From assembly GCA_018001935.1 (NCBI GenBank), contig JAGNHB010000033.1, positions 1-60,915 on the forward strand: a stretch of DNA of 60,915 nt, given 5' to 3'. Made by a program: the position numbers and the translations under genes. This document shows, in pieces, positions 24,853-32,943 of the stretch (position 1 is its first letter; each line of letters starts with the position of its first letter). This stretch comes from Acidobacteriota bacterium (GTDB lineage: Bacteria; Acidobacteriota; JAAYUB01). Under the pieces are notes generated by a model. The model was not told where the DNA came from. It made no database searches and was given only the letters and a program-made list of their open reading frames with translations.

Positions 24853-25677
24853 ATGGCGCTGTGGGCGGGTCTTGCCGGTGGCGGTCGACTCCGGTCGACG
24901 ATCCTGATTTTCCTGGCCGTGCTGTCCGCGATCGCGGCGGCCCCGGGGGTGCCGGGCCAGGCCCCGGCCGCGGACATCGGCATCGACGAGCACCTGGGGA
25001 CTTTCCTCCCGAAGGACCTCGTCTTCCTGGACGAGGCGGGCAAGCCGGTCCGGCTGGGTGAGCTGATCCGGAAACCGACGCTGCTGGCCCTGGTCTACTT
25101 CCGCTGCCCCGGCATCTGCACCCCGCTCCTGGAAGGCCTGGCGGACGTCCTGAACCAGTTGCGGTCCGAGCCCGGCAAGGACTTTCAGGTGGTCACCATC
25201 TCCTTCCACGCCGGCGACACCCCCGAGCTGGCCCGGCAGAAGAAGGCCAACTTCCTCAAGATTCTCACGCGGCCGTTCCCGCCGGAGAGCTGGCACTGGC
25301 TGACGGGCGACCAGGCGGCCATCGACGCCGTCACCGCCGCGGTCGGCTTCCGCTACGTCCGGCAGGGGAAGGACTACGCCCACCCCGGGGCCATCTACTT
25401 CATCTCGGACCAGGGCAAGATCTGCCGCTACCTCTACGGGATCCGGTTCCTGCCCAACGACGTGGAGTTGGCCCTGATGGAGGCGTCGGAAGGGAGGACC
25501 TCGGCCTCCATCAACCGGGTCCTGAACTTCTGCTACAGCTACGACCCGGTCAGCAAGACCTACGTCTTCAACTTCCTCAAGGTGGCCGGGGTCGTCACCC
25601 TGCTGGTCCTGGCCCTCTTTGTTATCGTCCTGGTCGTCATCAGTCGAAAACGCAAGACGAGGAGAACCGACGCATGA
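24853..25677 (+). CDS. SCO1/SenC family copper chaperone
   Basis: A 274-residue thioredoxin-fold protein that delivers copper to the CuA centre of cytochrome oxidase. An N-terminal signal anchor, the copper motif FRCPGICTP (CxxxC), the distal histidine in YAHPGAIYFI and a C-terminal transmembrane helix (VVTLLVLALFVIVLVVI) are all visible. The second membrane anchor is a variation on classic SCO proteins. The ATG is preceded by a GGGGG site. The stop overlaps the ctaD start by ATGA, so it leads the oxidase operon. Confidence 0.9.
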   Translation: MALWAGLAGGGRLRSTILIFLAVLSAIAAAPGVPGQAPAADIGIDEHLGTFLPKDLVFLDEAGKPVRLGELIRKPTLLALVYFRCPGICTPLLEGLADVLNQLRSEPGKDFQVVTISFHAGDTPELARQKKANFLKILTRPFPPESWHWLTGDQAAIDAVTAAVGFRYVRQGKDYAHPGAIYFISDQGKICRYLYGIRFLPNDVELALMEASEGRTSASINRVLNFCYSYDPVSKTYVFNFLKVAGVVTLLVLALFVIVLVVISRKRKTRRTDA

Positions 25678-27347
25678 GTGAACCGGCCGCTGCCGCGACC
25701 GCCGCCGAGAGCTACCTGTCCCCGCCCGGGGGTCGACCGGGGATCCGGGGGTGGATTTTTTCCACCGACCACAAGCGAATCGGGGTCCTCTACCTGGTGT
25801 CCATGTCGACCTTCTTCGGGATCGGGGCCCTCATCGGGGTCCTGATGCGCCTCGAACTCATCGCCCCGGGCCGGACCCTCATGGCCGCCCAGACCTACAA
25901 CGCCCTCTTCACCACCCACGGCGTCATCATGATCTTCCTCTTCATCGTCCCGGGCCTGCCGGCGGTGTTCGGGAACTTCTTCCTCCCCCTGCAGGTGGGG
26001 GCCCGGGACGTGGCCTTCCCCCGGCTGAACCTCCTCTCGTGGTGGCTCTACATGACGGGCGCGGTCCTCGCGGTGGTGGCCCTCTTCACCGGGACCGGCC
26101 TGCCCGACACCGGGTGGACCTTCTACGTCCCCTACGCCGTCCGCACCACCACCAACATCACCCTGGCGGCCTTCGCGGTCTTCGTCCTCGGCTTCTCCTC
26201 CATCCTCACGGGGATCAACTTCATCGTCACCATCCACCGGCTGCGGGCGAAAGGGATGGGGTTCTTCCGGATGCCCCTCTTCGTCTGGTCCCTCTACGCC
26301 ACGGCCTGGATCCAGATCCTGGCCACCCCCATCCTGGGGATCACGGTGGTCCTGCTGATGCTGGAGCGCCTCTTCGCCCTGGGGCTCTTCGACCCCGCCC
26401 GGGGCGGCGACCCGCTCCTGTACCAGCACCTCTTCTGGATCTACTCGCACCCGGCGGTCTACATCATGATCCTGCCCGCCATGGGCGTGATCTCGGAGAT
26501 CTTCCCCACCTTCGCCCGGAAGAACATCTACGGCTACAAGGCCATCGCCTTCTCCAGCATGGCCATCGCCTTCGTGGGCTACCTGGTGTGGGGCCACCAC
26601 ATGTTCACCGCCGGGATGAGCGACACGTCCCGCGCCCTCTTTTCCCTTCTCACGTTCATTGTGGCCATCCCCAGCGGCGTCAAGGTCTTCAACTGGGTGG
26701 CGACCCTGTACAAGGGGGCCACCCGCATCACGCCCCCCATGCTCTTCGCCCTCACCTTCATCTTCCTCTTCTCCATCGGGGGGTTGACGGGCCTGGTGAA
26801 CGGCGCCCTGGCCACCGACATCCACATCACGGACACCTACTTCATCGTGGGGCACTTCCACTACGTGATGTTCGGGGGGACCGGCCTGGCCTTCTTCGCC
26901 GCGCTCCTCTACTGGTTCCCCAAGATGTTCGGCCGGATGTACCCCTTCCGCCCCGTGATCGTCTCGTGGGTCCTGTTCTTCGCGGGCTTCAACCTGCTCT
27001 ACTTCACCATGCTGGCCATGGGGTGGATGGGCATGCCGCGGCGCTACTACGACTACCTGCCGAGCTTCCACACGCCGCACGCGGTGGCCACCGTGGGCTC
27101 GTGGTTGATGGTGGCCGGGCTGGTGGTGCTGTCCTGGAACTTCCTGCGGGCCCTGAAGAAGGGCGAGCCGGCGCCGGCGGACCCCTGGGGCGGCCCCACC
27201 CTGGAGTGGAAGACCGCGTCGCCGCCGCCGGTGGAGAATTTCCACGCGGAACCGGTGGTGACCCACGGTCCCTACTGGTTCCCGGAGAACGCGGGGGCCG
27301 AGACCCCGAACGGCGCCGACACGCCGCCGAGGGAAGGTGACGCATGA
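25674..27347 (+). CDS. ctaD: Cytochrome c oxidase subunit I, caa3 type
   Basis: A 557-residue, 12-helix catalytic subunit. Ligands visible are H82 (low-spin heme), H259 and Y263 of the cross-linked CuB pair in YSHPAVY, H308 and H309 (CuB), and H394 and H396 (hemes). The YSHPAV signature without the helix-VI glutamate marks a type A2 heme-copper oxidase, as in Rhodothermus caa3. It reduces oxygen and pumps protons. Both ends overlap neighbours by ATGA, indicating tight coupling with the SCO gene and ctaE. Confidence 0.96.
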   Translation: MSEPAAAATAAESYLSPPGGRPGIRGWIFSTDHKRIGVLYLVSMSTFFGIGALIGVLMRLELIAPGRTLMAAQTYNALFTTHGVIMIFLFIVPGLPAVFGNFFLPLQVGARDVAFPRLNLLSWWLYMTGAVLAVVALFTGTGLPDTGWTFYVPYAVRTTTNITLAAFAVFVLGFSSILTGINFIVTIHRLRAKGMGFFRMPLFVWSLYATAWIQILATPILGITVVLLMLERLFALGLFDPARGGDPLLYQHLFWIYSHPAVYIMILPAMGVISEIFPTFARKNIYGYKAIAFSSMAIAFVGYLVWGHHMFTAGMSDTSRALFSLLTFIVAIPSGVKVFNWVATLYKGATRITPPMLFALTFIFLFSIGGLTGLVNGALATDIHITDTYFIVGHFHYVMFGGTGLAFFAALLYWFPKMFGRMYPFRPVIVSWVLFFAGFNLLYFTMLAMGWMGMPRRYYDYLPSFHTPHAVATVGSWLMVAGLVVLSWNFLRALKKGEPAPADPWGGPTLEWKTASPPPVENFHAEPVVTHGPYWFPENAGAETPNGADTPPREGDA

Positions 27348-27967
27348 GCACGGGCGAGCAGGCCGTCCACGGCCACCCTTCCGACGCGCTGGGCGCGCGC
27401 ATCGGCATGTGGCTCTTCCTCCTCACGGAGATGGTGCTCTTCGGCGGGCTCTTCCTGCTCTACGCGGTCTACCGGGCCAAGTTCCCGGCCGACTTCCACT
27501 TCTGCACCCTCCAACTCGACACCCTCCTGGGGACGGTCAACACGGTGGTCCTGCTCACCAGCAGCCTCACCATGGTGCTGGCGGTGGGGGCCCTGGAGCG
27601 CGACCGGGCCCGGCTCAGCGCCTTCTTCACCGGCCTGACCATCCTGCTGGCCGTGGTTTTCCTGGTGAACAAGTACTTCGAGTGGAGCGCCAAGATCCAC
27701 CACGGGATCTGGCCCAACTCCCCGGAACTCACCGGCCACACCCCGGGGGAGAACCTGTTCTTCGGCCTCTACTACGCCATGACGGGGCTCCACGGGATCC
27801 ACGTCCTGGCGGGGGTGGGGGTGCTGGCCGTCATGCTGCGGAAAGTGCTGCGCGGGGCCACCGCCCCGGCCCGGCTCCTGATCCAGATGGAGAACGCCGG
27901 CCTCTACTGGCACCTGGTGGACGTGGTCTGGATCTTCCTCTTCCCCCTGTTCTACCTCATCTCGTAA
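27344..27967 (+). CDS. ctaE: Cytochrome c oxidase subunit III
   Basis: A 207-residue membrane protein with five predicted helices, matching short bacterial subunit III (two helices fewer than the mitochondrial form). The MWLFLLTEMVLFGGLF and GLHGIHVLAG segments are family hallmarks. It stabilises subunit I. It overlaps the ctaD stop and is followed after ten bases by ctaF. Confidence 0.93.
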   Translation: MSTGEQAVHGHPSDALGARIGMWLFLLTEMVLFGGLFLLYAVYRAKFPADFHFCTLQLDTLLGTVNTVVLLTSSLTMVLAVGALERDRARLSAFFTGLTILLAVVFLVNKYFEWSAKIHHGIWPNSPELTGHTPGENLFFGLYYAMTGLHGIHVLAGVGVLAVMLRKVLRGATAPARLLIQMENAGLYWHLVDVVWIFLFPLFYLIS

Positions 27968-27977
27968 AGGAGCGCCC

Positions 27978-28277
27978 ATGGACGCGCAGAACGGCAAGGT
28001 CGAGCACAGGGAACCGGTCCCCTACGGCACCTACGTCATGGTCTGGCTCGGGCTCCTGTGCCTGACGGGCGTCACCATCACGGCGGCGGGGCTGCACTTC
28101 GGCCGGCTGAGCGTCATCGTGGCGCTGAGCGTCGCCGCCGTGAAGGGGAGCCTGGTGGTGGCCCACTTCATGCGGCTCAAACACGAGGAGCGGTTCTTCA
28201 AGATCATGCTCCTGCTCACCATCGCCACCCTGGCGGTCATCATGATCCTGACGTTCGCCGACACCGCCTTGAGGTAA
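27978..28277 (+). CDS. ctaF: Cytochrome c oxidase subunit IV, prokaryotic type
   Basis: A 99-residue protein with three predicted transmembrane helices and the AHFMRLKHEERFFK loop typical of bacterial COX4 proteins. AAGGAG precedes the ATG. It is a small structural subunit of the oxidase. Repeat element C begins 13 bases after the stop. Confidence 0.88.
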   Translation: MDAQNGKVEHREPVPYGTYVMVWLGLLCLTGVTITAAGLHFGRLSVIVALSVAAVKGSLVVAHFMRLKHEERFFKIMLLLTIATLAVIMILTFADTALR

Positions 28278-28289
28278 CGAGTAATTGCT

Positions 28290-28485
28290 ACCACGAAATA
28301 CACGAAATACACGAAAAGGGATTTGAGCGTGGGAATACTGACGAGCCCGAATCTTATCCGGGATATAAACAAAGAGGCAACCCGTCGGAATGATCATCCG
28401 ATCGGTTCCGGGATGGGTCATCAGGCGGGTTCCGGCCCGGTTCCGGTTTTCCCGCTTCTTTCGTGTATTCCGTGTATTTCGTGGT
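28290..28485. repeat. Paired inverted word-repeat element C
   Basis: The left arm (28290-28317) begins ACCACGAAATACACGAAATA. The right arm (28457-28485), read in reverse, begins ACCACGAAATACACGGAATA. They differ at one base over about 27. The word is the nine-mer ACACGAAAT, tandemly repeated. The spacer of about 140 bases has no gene. It sits exactly between ctaF and ctaC. Confidence 0.85.
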
Positions 28486-28515
28486 TCCATTCTGTCGGGT
28501 ATTCGAGGTGAAGGG

Positions 28516-29442
28516 ATGAAAGGGGCGGAGGCCAACCTGACCCAGGTCGTGGACAACGTGTTCCTCTACATCGTCGGGATCTCCGTGGTCCTGCTGGTCC
28601 TGGTGACGGGACTCATGATCTTCTTCGCCGTCCGGTACAACCGCCGCCGGCACCCCCGGGCGGTGGAGGTGGAGGGGAGCGCCTGGCTGGAGATCCTCTG
28701 GACCGTCATCCCCACGATCCTGGTCCTGAGCATGTTCTACTTCGGCTACGAGGGGTTCCGCCTCATGCGGTCCGTCCCGGAGGGGGCCATGGAGGTGAAG
28801 GTCACCGGCCGGATGTGGGACTGGAGCTTCGAGTACCCCAACGGGCGGAAGTCCAACGAACTGTACGTGCCGGTGGGGAAACCCGTCAAGCTGAGCCTGA
28901 AGTCGCTGGACGTCATTCACAGCTTCTACATCCCCGCCTTTCGCGTCAAGGAGGACGCCGTGCCGGGCCAGGAGAACTACCTCTGGTTCAAGCCCCAGAC
29001 CATGGGGCCCGCCGACATCTACTGCGCCGAGTACTGCGGGCAGAGCCACGCCTACATGATGTCGAAGGTCCACGTCCTGTCCGGGGAAGCGTTCGCGAAG
29101 TGGTACGGCCAGGCCCCCGGGGCGGCCCCGGAGATGGACCCGAAGCTGGCGGAGATCTTTCAGCGGCACGGCTGCCTGGCGTGCCACGCCCTCACCGGGG
29201 ACACGCCCAACGCCCCCGGCTTCAGGGACCTGGCGGGGAAGACGATCACGGTGCGCTCGGGGGAGACCCGGCGGGAGGTGGTGATCGACGCGGACTACCT
29301 GCGCCGCGCCATCACCGAGCCCGACGCCGAGATCCACGAGGGTTTCCAGTCCACGATGCCGAAGTCCCCCGGCCTCACGGCGGCGGAGGTCGACGCGATC
29401 GTGGCCTTCCTGCTGGGGCCGTCAAAAGGGAATATCCCATGA
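28516..29442 (+). CDS. ctaC: Cytochrome c oxidase subunit II fused to cytochrome c
   Basis: A 308-residue protein: two N-terminal transmembrane helices (about residues 12-40 and 58-80), a CuA cupredoxin domain, and a C-terminal cytochrome c domain. CuA ligands are H135, C170, E172 (backbone), C174, H178 and M181 in CAEYCGQSHAYM. The heme site is CLACH at 220-224 with a distal methionine in FQSTMPKS. This is the electron entry of a caa3 oxidase. The ATG at 28516 follows AAGGG. The gene lies after subunits I, III and IV, whereas subunit II usually comes first. Confidence 0.94.
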   Translation: MKGAEANLTQVVDNVFLYIVGISVVLLVLVTGLMIFFAVRYNRRRHPRAVEVEGSAWLEILWTVIPTILVLSMFYFGYEGFRLMRSVPEGAMEVKVTGRMWDWSFEYPNGRKSNELYVPVGKPVKLSLKSLDVIHSFYIPAFRVKEDAVPGQENYLWFKPQTMGPADIYCAEYCGQSHAYMMSKVHVLSGEAFAKWYGQAPGAAPEMDPKLAEIFQRHGCLACHALTGDTPNAPGFRDLAGKTITVRSGETRREVVIDADYLRRAITEPDAEIHEGFQSTMPKSPGLTAAEVDAIVAFLLGPSKGNIP

Positions 29443-29467
29443 TCCCCCTCCCCTTCGACACTCCCCC

Positions 29468-29632
29468 ATCGGTATCTGAATTGGAATCGGTATCGGTATC
29501 GCAATCGGTATCGCAATCGTTATCGCAATCGTTATCGCAATCGACACCGACTGCGATTGCGACCCCGATACCGACTGCGACTGCGATACCGATACCGACT
29601 GCGACCCCGATACCGATACCGACCCCGATGGG
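29468..29632. repeat. Hexanucleotide repeat forming a long inverted hairpin
   Basis: The left half (about 29468-29542) is tandem ATCGGT / ATCGCA words. The right half (about 29548-29632) is their complement, ACCGAT / TGCGAC-type words. The whole gap between ctaC and ctaB can therefore fold on itself. It holds no gene. Confidence 0.85.
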
Positions 29633-29675
29633 ATAGGCGAATAGGATGGATTGGACGGGAAGGGATGGACGACAC

Positions 29676-30527
29676 ATGATCCTGGAACTGGTCAAGGGGC
29701 GGATATCGGCGGCGGCGGCCGGGACGGCGGTCACGGGGTACCTGCTCGCCGGCGGGCGCCCGTCCGTCACCCTGGGGGAGGTGTTCCTCGGGACGCTGCT
29801 CAGCGCCTTCGGGGCCTCGGCCCTCAACCAGTGGCAGGAACGCGCCGCGGACGCCCGCATGCCCCGCACCGCCGCCCGCCCGATCCCCTCGGGGCGGGTG
29901 TCGCCGGGGTCGGCGCTGGCGCTGGCGGCGGCGCTGATCGCCGCGGGGTTGGCCCTCCTCGCCCGGGCGGGGGGCCTCGGGCCGCCGGTCCTCGCCGCGG
30001 CCGCGGTCGCGGTGTATGCCGGACTCTACACCCCCCTCAAGCGCCGGACGCCCTTCGCCTCCGTCCCGGGCGCCCTGACCGGCGCCCTGCCGCCCCTGGT
30101 CGGGTGGGCCGCCGCGGGGGCGTCCCCGGCCTCCGCCCCGGCGCTGGCCCTGGGGACCTTCTTCTTCCTCTGGCAGGTCCCCCACTTCATCTTCCTCTTC
30201 CGGCGCTTCGAGGCGGAGTACCGGCAGGCCGGCTTCCCGGTACTGGGGGACGTCCTCTCCGGCCGCCAGGCGGACCGTTTGGCCTTCGTCTGGGTGAACG
30301 CCGCGGCCTGCGCCGCCCTGGCCTTCCCCCTCTTCGGCCTGGTGCGCCGGCCCGCGGGGGCCATCCTCCTGGCGGCGGCGGCGCTGGTGCTGGCGGGGGC
30401 CGCCCTGGTTTCCCTCCTGCGCGGGGGCGCCGACCCGCGCCGCTTCCGCCGGGACTTCCGGTGGGTGAACGCGTTCGCCCTCGCGGTGTGCCTCGTCGCC
30501 GCCGCGGACGGGCTGGGGGGACCATGA
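29676..30527 (+). CDS. ctaB: Protoheme IX farnesyltransferase (heme O synthase)
   Basis: A 283-residue UbiA-type prenyltransferase with about eight transmembrane helices. The first aspartate-rich motif is NQWQERAADARMPRTAARPI, the diagnostic CtaB sequence. It attaches a farnesyl group to heme b to make heme O, needed for the aa3-type centre. The start MILELVKGR is preferred; ATG at 29646 is an alternative inside the repeat-derived leader. No ctaA adjoins it. Its stop overlaps the MNT antitoxin start by ATGA. Confidence 0.92.
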   Translation: MILELVKGRISAAAAGTAVTGYLLAGGRPSVTLGEVFLGTLLSAFGASALNQWQERAADARMPRTAARPIPSGRVSPGSALALAAALIAAGLALLARAGGLGPPVLAAAAVAVYAGLYTPLKRRTPFASVPGALTGALPPLVGWAAAGASPASAPALALGTFFFLWQVPHFIFLFRRFEAEYRQAGFPVLGDVLSGRQADRLAFVWVNAAACAALAFPLFGLVRRPAGAILLAAAALVLAGAALVSLLRGGADPRRFRRDFRWVNAFALAVCLVAAADGLGGP

Positions 30528-30847
30528 AACCCGCTTCAGGTGAAACCCTCAAGGTCCGGATACCCATCCCTCGCCCGCAATTGGAGGCCTGTTGCCGGAA
30601 GTACCACATCCGGAGACTGGCCCTCTTCGGGTCCGTGCTGAGGGAGGATTTCGGCCCGGACAGCGATGTGGACGTCCTGGTGGACTTTGAGGAAGGTCAC
30701 GTGCCCGGATTGGCCTTTTTCGATATTCAGAGAGAACTCACCGAAATCCTCGGGCGGGACGCCGATCTGAACACTCCCGATGATCTCAGCCCGTACTATC
30801 GTCAGCAGGTCATGGAAGAGGCGGAGGATCTCTATGTCGAGGCATGA
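30524..30847 (+). CDS. MNT-domain nucleotidyltransferase antitoxin, MntA-like
   Basis: A 107-residue minimal nucleotidyltransferase. The catalytic pattern GSxxR...SDxDxxVD is seen at residues 36-54 (FGSVLREDFGPDSDVDVLVD). In HEPN/MNT (type VII) systems this protein adenylylates or otherwise inactivates the HEPN RNase toxin. The reading frame of the toxin begins 14 bases before its stop, the normal arrangement. Its presence inside a respiratory operon, coupled to ctaB by ATGA, is unusual. The partner is broken (next entry), so the antitoxin may be an orphan. Confidence 0.85.
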   Translation: MKPASGETLKVRIPIPRPQLEACCRKYHIRRLALFGSVLREDFGPDSDVDVLVDFEEGHVPGLAFFDIQRELTEILGRDADLNTPDDLSPYYRQQVMEEAEDLYVEA

Positions 30848-31142
30848 CCCCTGGATCTGCGCGCGTGAGGTTCTGGATTATTCGCAGGAAGCCATCGCAC
30901 CGAGCCGGGGAAGGACATGGCAGGATTTCGATGAAGATCGGCTTTTCGATACGAACCTGACATCTCCGCAAAACGTCTTTTCTCTCACAGAGGCACGGAG
31001 GCACAGAGAAGTGCAATTTGTATTTCTTAGACAAAACATGCTTTATGGTTCCTCTCCGTGCCTCCGTGCCTCTGTGAGAGAAAAATCCGGATTTTTTGGC
31101 GAGATCATCAAAAAAGATTCTGATCACGGAGAGCTGCCCTGA
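30834..31142 (+). pseudogene. Truncated HEPN-domain (DUF86) toxin
   Basis: The first 45 or so residues (MSRHDPWICAREVLDYSQE... then GRTWQDFDEDRLFDTNL) resemble the N terminus of HEPN toxins paired with MntA. Homology stops at about 30970, where repeat element D begins. The RX4-6H catalytic motif that normally lies in the second half is missing, so the toxin should be dead. The frame reads on through the repeat to 31142, giving a chimeric 102-residue product if translated. The 3-prime part is absent, not merely displaced downstream. Confidence 0.7.
30978..31084. repeat. Paired inverted word-repeat element D
   Basis: The left arm (30978-31009) contains CTCACAGAGGCACGGAGGCA. The right arm (31053-31084), read in reverse, carries the same sequence with one mismatch in about 29. 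The word is the eight-mer CACGGAGG / CACAGAGG. The spacer is 43 bases with no gene. It truncates the HEPN gene. Confidence 0.88.
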
Positions 31143-32401
31143 TGCTTGACCTGGACAAACTGATCCTGCCGCCCTCGCCGGGCTTTTTGCAACTGGTCTA
31201 CGGGCTGGTGCCGGCCATGCTCCTCCTTCTGCTCCCCTTCGCGGGGGCGGCGGTGGTGTCGAGCCTCCTGTCCGTCGCGACGGGGAAACGCCGCCCCGAC
31301 CGGGCGGAGGCCTTCCTGCGGGTGATCCCCGCCGGGGCCGGGGCCTGGCTGATCTTCGGCTTCCTCCCGCTGGTCTCCCTCGTGTTCCTGCTCCACATGC
31401 TGTTTTACGGCACGACGGTCCCCGTGGAGCGCTACGTGCTGCGCATCGTCCCGCCCGCGGGCATCGGGCTTCTGCTCCTCGCCGCCCACCGGCGCCGGCC
31501 CTCGCCCTTCCTCGGCGGCGTCGGTTCGCTCCTGCTCCTGGCGGGGCTCTTCTTCCAGCTGGACGTCCTGGCCCTCCTCATGGCCCCCGAGCGGTGGCCC
31601 TTCGTGAAGACGCCCCTGCCCTTCATCTTCTCGGTGCACGTCCCCACGCACTTCCTGGTCTTCCTGGCGCTGTCGGTGGTGGCGACCGGGGCGCTCCTGG
31701 CCTTCCGGGCGCTTCACTGGCGCGAGACGGCCCTCCCCGAGGGGCCGCTCCGGGCCGAGGTCCGGCGGTGGTCCGTCGGGCTCGTCCTCGGGGGCGCGCT
31801 CCTGCTGCCCGCCCTGCTGGTCTGGGAGTACAACTCCATCCCCGACTACGCGCTGGGCTGGGCGGTCTTCGTCCTGGGCTGGGCGTTCCTGGCCGTCGGG
31901 CTGGCACTCTGCGTCGGGGCGCTCTCGGCGGCCCTCCGGGACGCGCCCCTGCGGCCGGTGGCGACCCTGGCCCTCGTCCTGGCCCTCTTCGGGCTCTTCG
32001 CCGCCCGGGACACGGTCCTTCTCTCCACCGCGAACCAGGAACACCTGGTGCTCCTGGCCGCTCGGGCGAAGGCGGACCAGGCGGCCCTGCAGCAGGCCCA
32101 GGAGAAGCGCTACGCGTCCGCCCTGCCCATCGACCCGAAGCTGGGCGAGAAGATTTTCAACGAGCGGTGCTCGGCGTGCCACCAGTTCGACCGGAAGGTG
32201 GTGGGGCCGCCGTACCTGGAGACGGTCCCGAAGTACCAGGGCAAACCCGAGGCCCTCCGGGACTTCATCCTCAACCCGGTGAAGATCGACCCGGCCTACC
32301 CGGCCATGCCCGGCCAGGGGCTCAACCGGCGCGAGGCGGAGTCGGTGGCCCGGTACCTTCTGACCCACGTGGCGGAAATGACGGCGGGAGGGAAGCCATG
32401 A
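31142..32401 (+). CDS. Polytopic membrane protein with C-terminal monoheme cytochrome c domain
   Basis: A 419-residue protein with about eight to nine transmembrane helices (residues 15 to 300) followed by a cytochrome c domain: heme site CSACH at 343-347 and a likely axial methionine in YPAMPGQ. I do not recognise a name. Canonical alternative complex III clusters encode ActE, a monoheme cytochrome c, which is missing here; this gene sits just before actA and could supply that heme, or link the complex to the oxidase. The stop overlaps actA by ATGA. Confidence 0.8.
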   Translation: MLDLDKLILPPSPGFLQLVYGLVPAMLLLLLPFAGAAVVSSLLSVATGKRRPDRAEAFLRVIPAGAGAWLIFGFLPLVSLVFLLHMLFYGTTVPVERYVLRIVPPAGIGLLLLAAHRRRPSPFLGGVGSLLLLAGLFFQLDVLALLMAPERWPFVKTPLPFIFSVHVPTHFLVFLALSVVATGALLAFRALHWRETALPEGPLRAEVRRWSVGLVLGGALLLPALLVWEYNSIPDYALGWAVFVLGWAFLAVGLALCVGALSAALRDAPLRPVATLALVLALFGLFAARDTVLLSTANQEHLVLLAARAKADQAALQQAQEKRYASALPIDPKLGEKIFNERCSACHQFDRKVVGPPYLETVPKYQGKPEALRDFILNPVKIDPAYPAMPGQGLNRREAESVARYLLTHVAEMTAGGKP

Positions 32402-32910
32402 ACCGGCGACTGCTCACCCTGGCCGTGACGGGGTATTTCGTCCTCTGCGCCGCGGGGCTCGCGGGCTTGGCGGCCTGGTGGAAGACCCACTGGGAAGCGC
32501 CCGTGCAACCCGTCTTCTTCAAGCACGACCTGCACGTTCAGAAAGTGGGGCTCGACTGCCGGCACTGCCACACCACGACGGCCTTCTCCCGGCACGCCGG
32601 CGTCCCCGCACTGGAGGTCTGCATGAAGTGCCACGAATCGGCGGTGACGGACCGTCCCGAGGTGCGCAAGCTGACGGCCGGGTGGCGGGCCGCCAAACCG
32701 CTCCCCTGGGTGCGGGTCCACGAGAACCCCTGGCACGTGTACTTCTCCCACAAGCGCCACGTCCGCCGCGGGCTGGACTGCACGAACTGCCACGGCGAGG
32801 TGAAGGCCATGGAGCGCCTGCGACAGGTGCGCTCCCTGTCCATGGGGTGGTGCCTGAACTGCCACCGGCTCTACCGGGCTCCCACCGACTGCTGGACGTG
32901 TCACAAGTGA
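32398..32910 (+). CDS. actA: Alternative complex III pentaheme cytochrome c subunit
   Basis: A 170-residue protein with an N-terminal membrane anchor and five heme-binding motifs: CRHCH (54), CMKCH (75), CTNCH (128), CLNCH (152) and CWTCH (165). Five hemes and the FKHDLH and FSHKRH histidine blocks match ActA. It carries electrons from the complex to the acceptor cytochrome. It overlaps the preceding gene and is followed by actB. Confidence 0.92.
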   Translation: MNRRLLTLAVTGYFVLCAAGLAGLAAWWKTHWEAPVQPVFFKHDLHVQKVGLDCRHCHTTTAFSRHAGVPALEVCMKCHESAVTDRPEVRKLTAGWRAAKPLPWVRVHENPWHVYFSHKRHVRRGLDCTNCHGEVKAMERLRQVRSLSMGWCLNCHRLYRAPTDCWTCHK

Positions 32911-32943
32911 CGCGGGTTAGCCGAATCCCCTGAAGGTGAATCG

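Noticed and set aside
29468..29632. Coding region with dipeptide repeats
   Set aside because: All frames give simple alternating residues from a hexanucleotide repeat, with no start or ribosome binding site.
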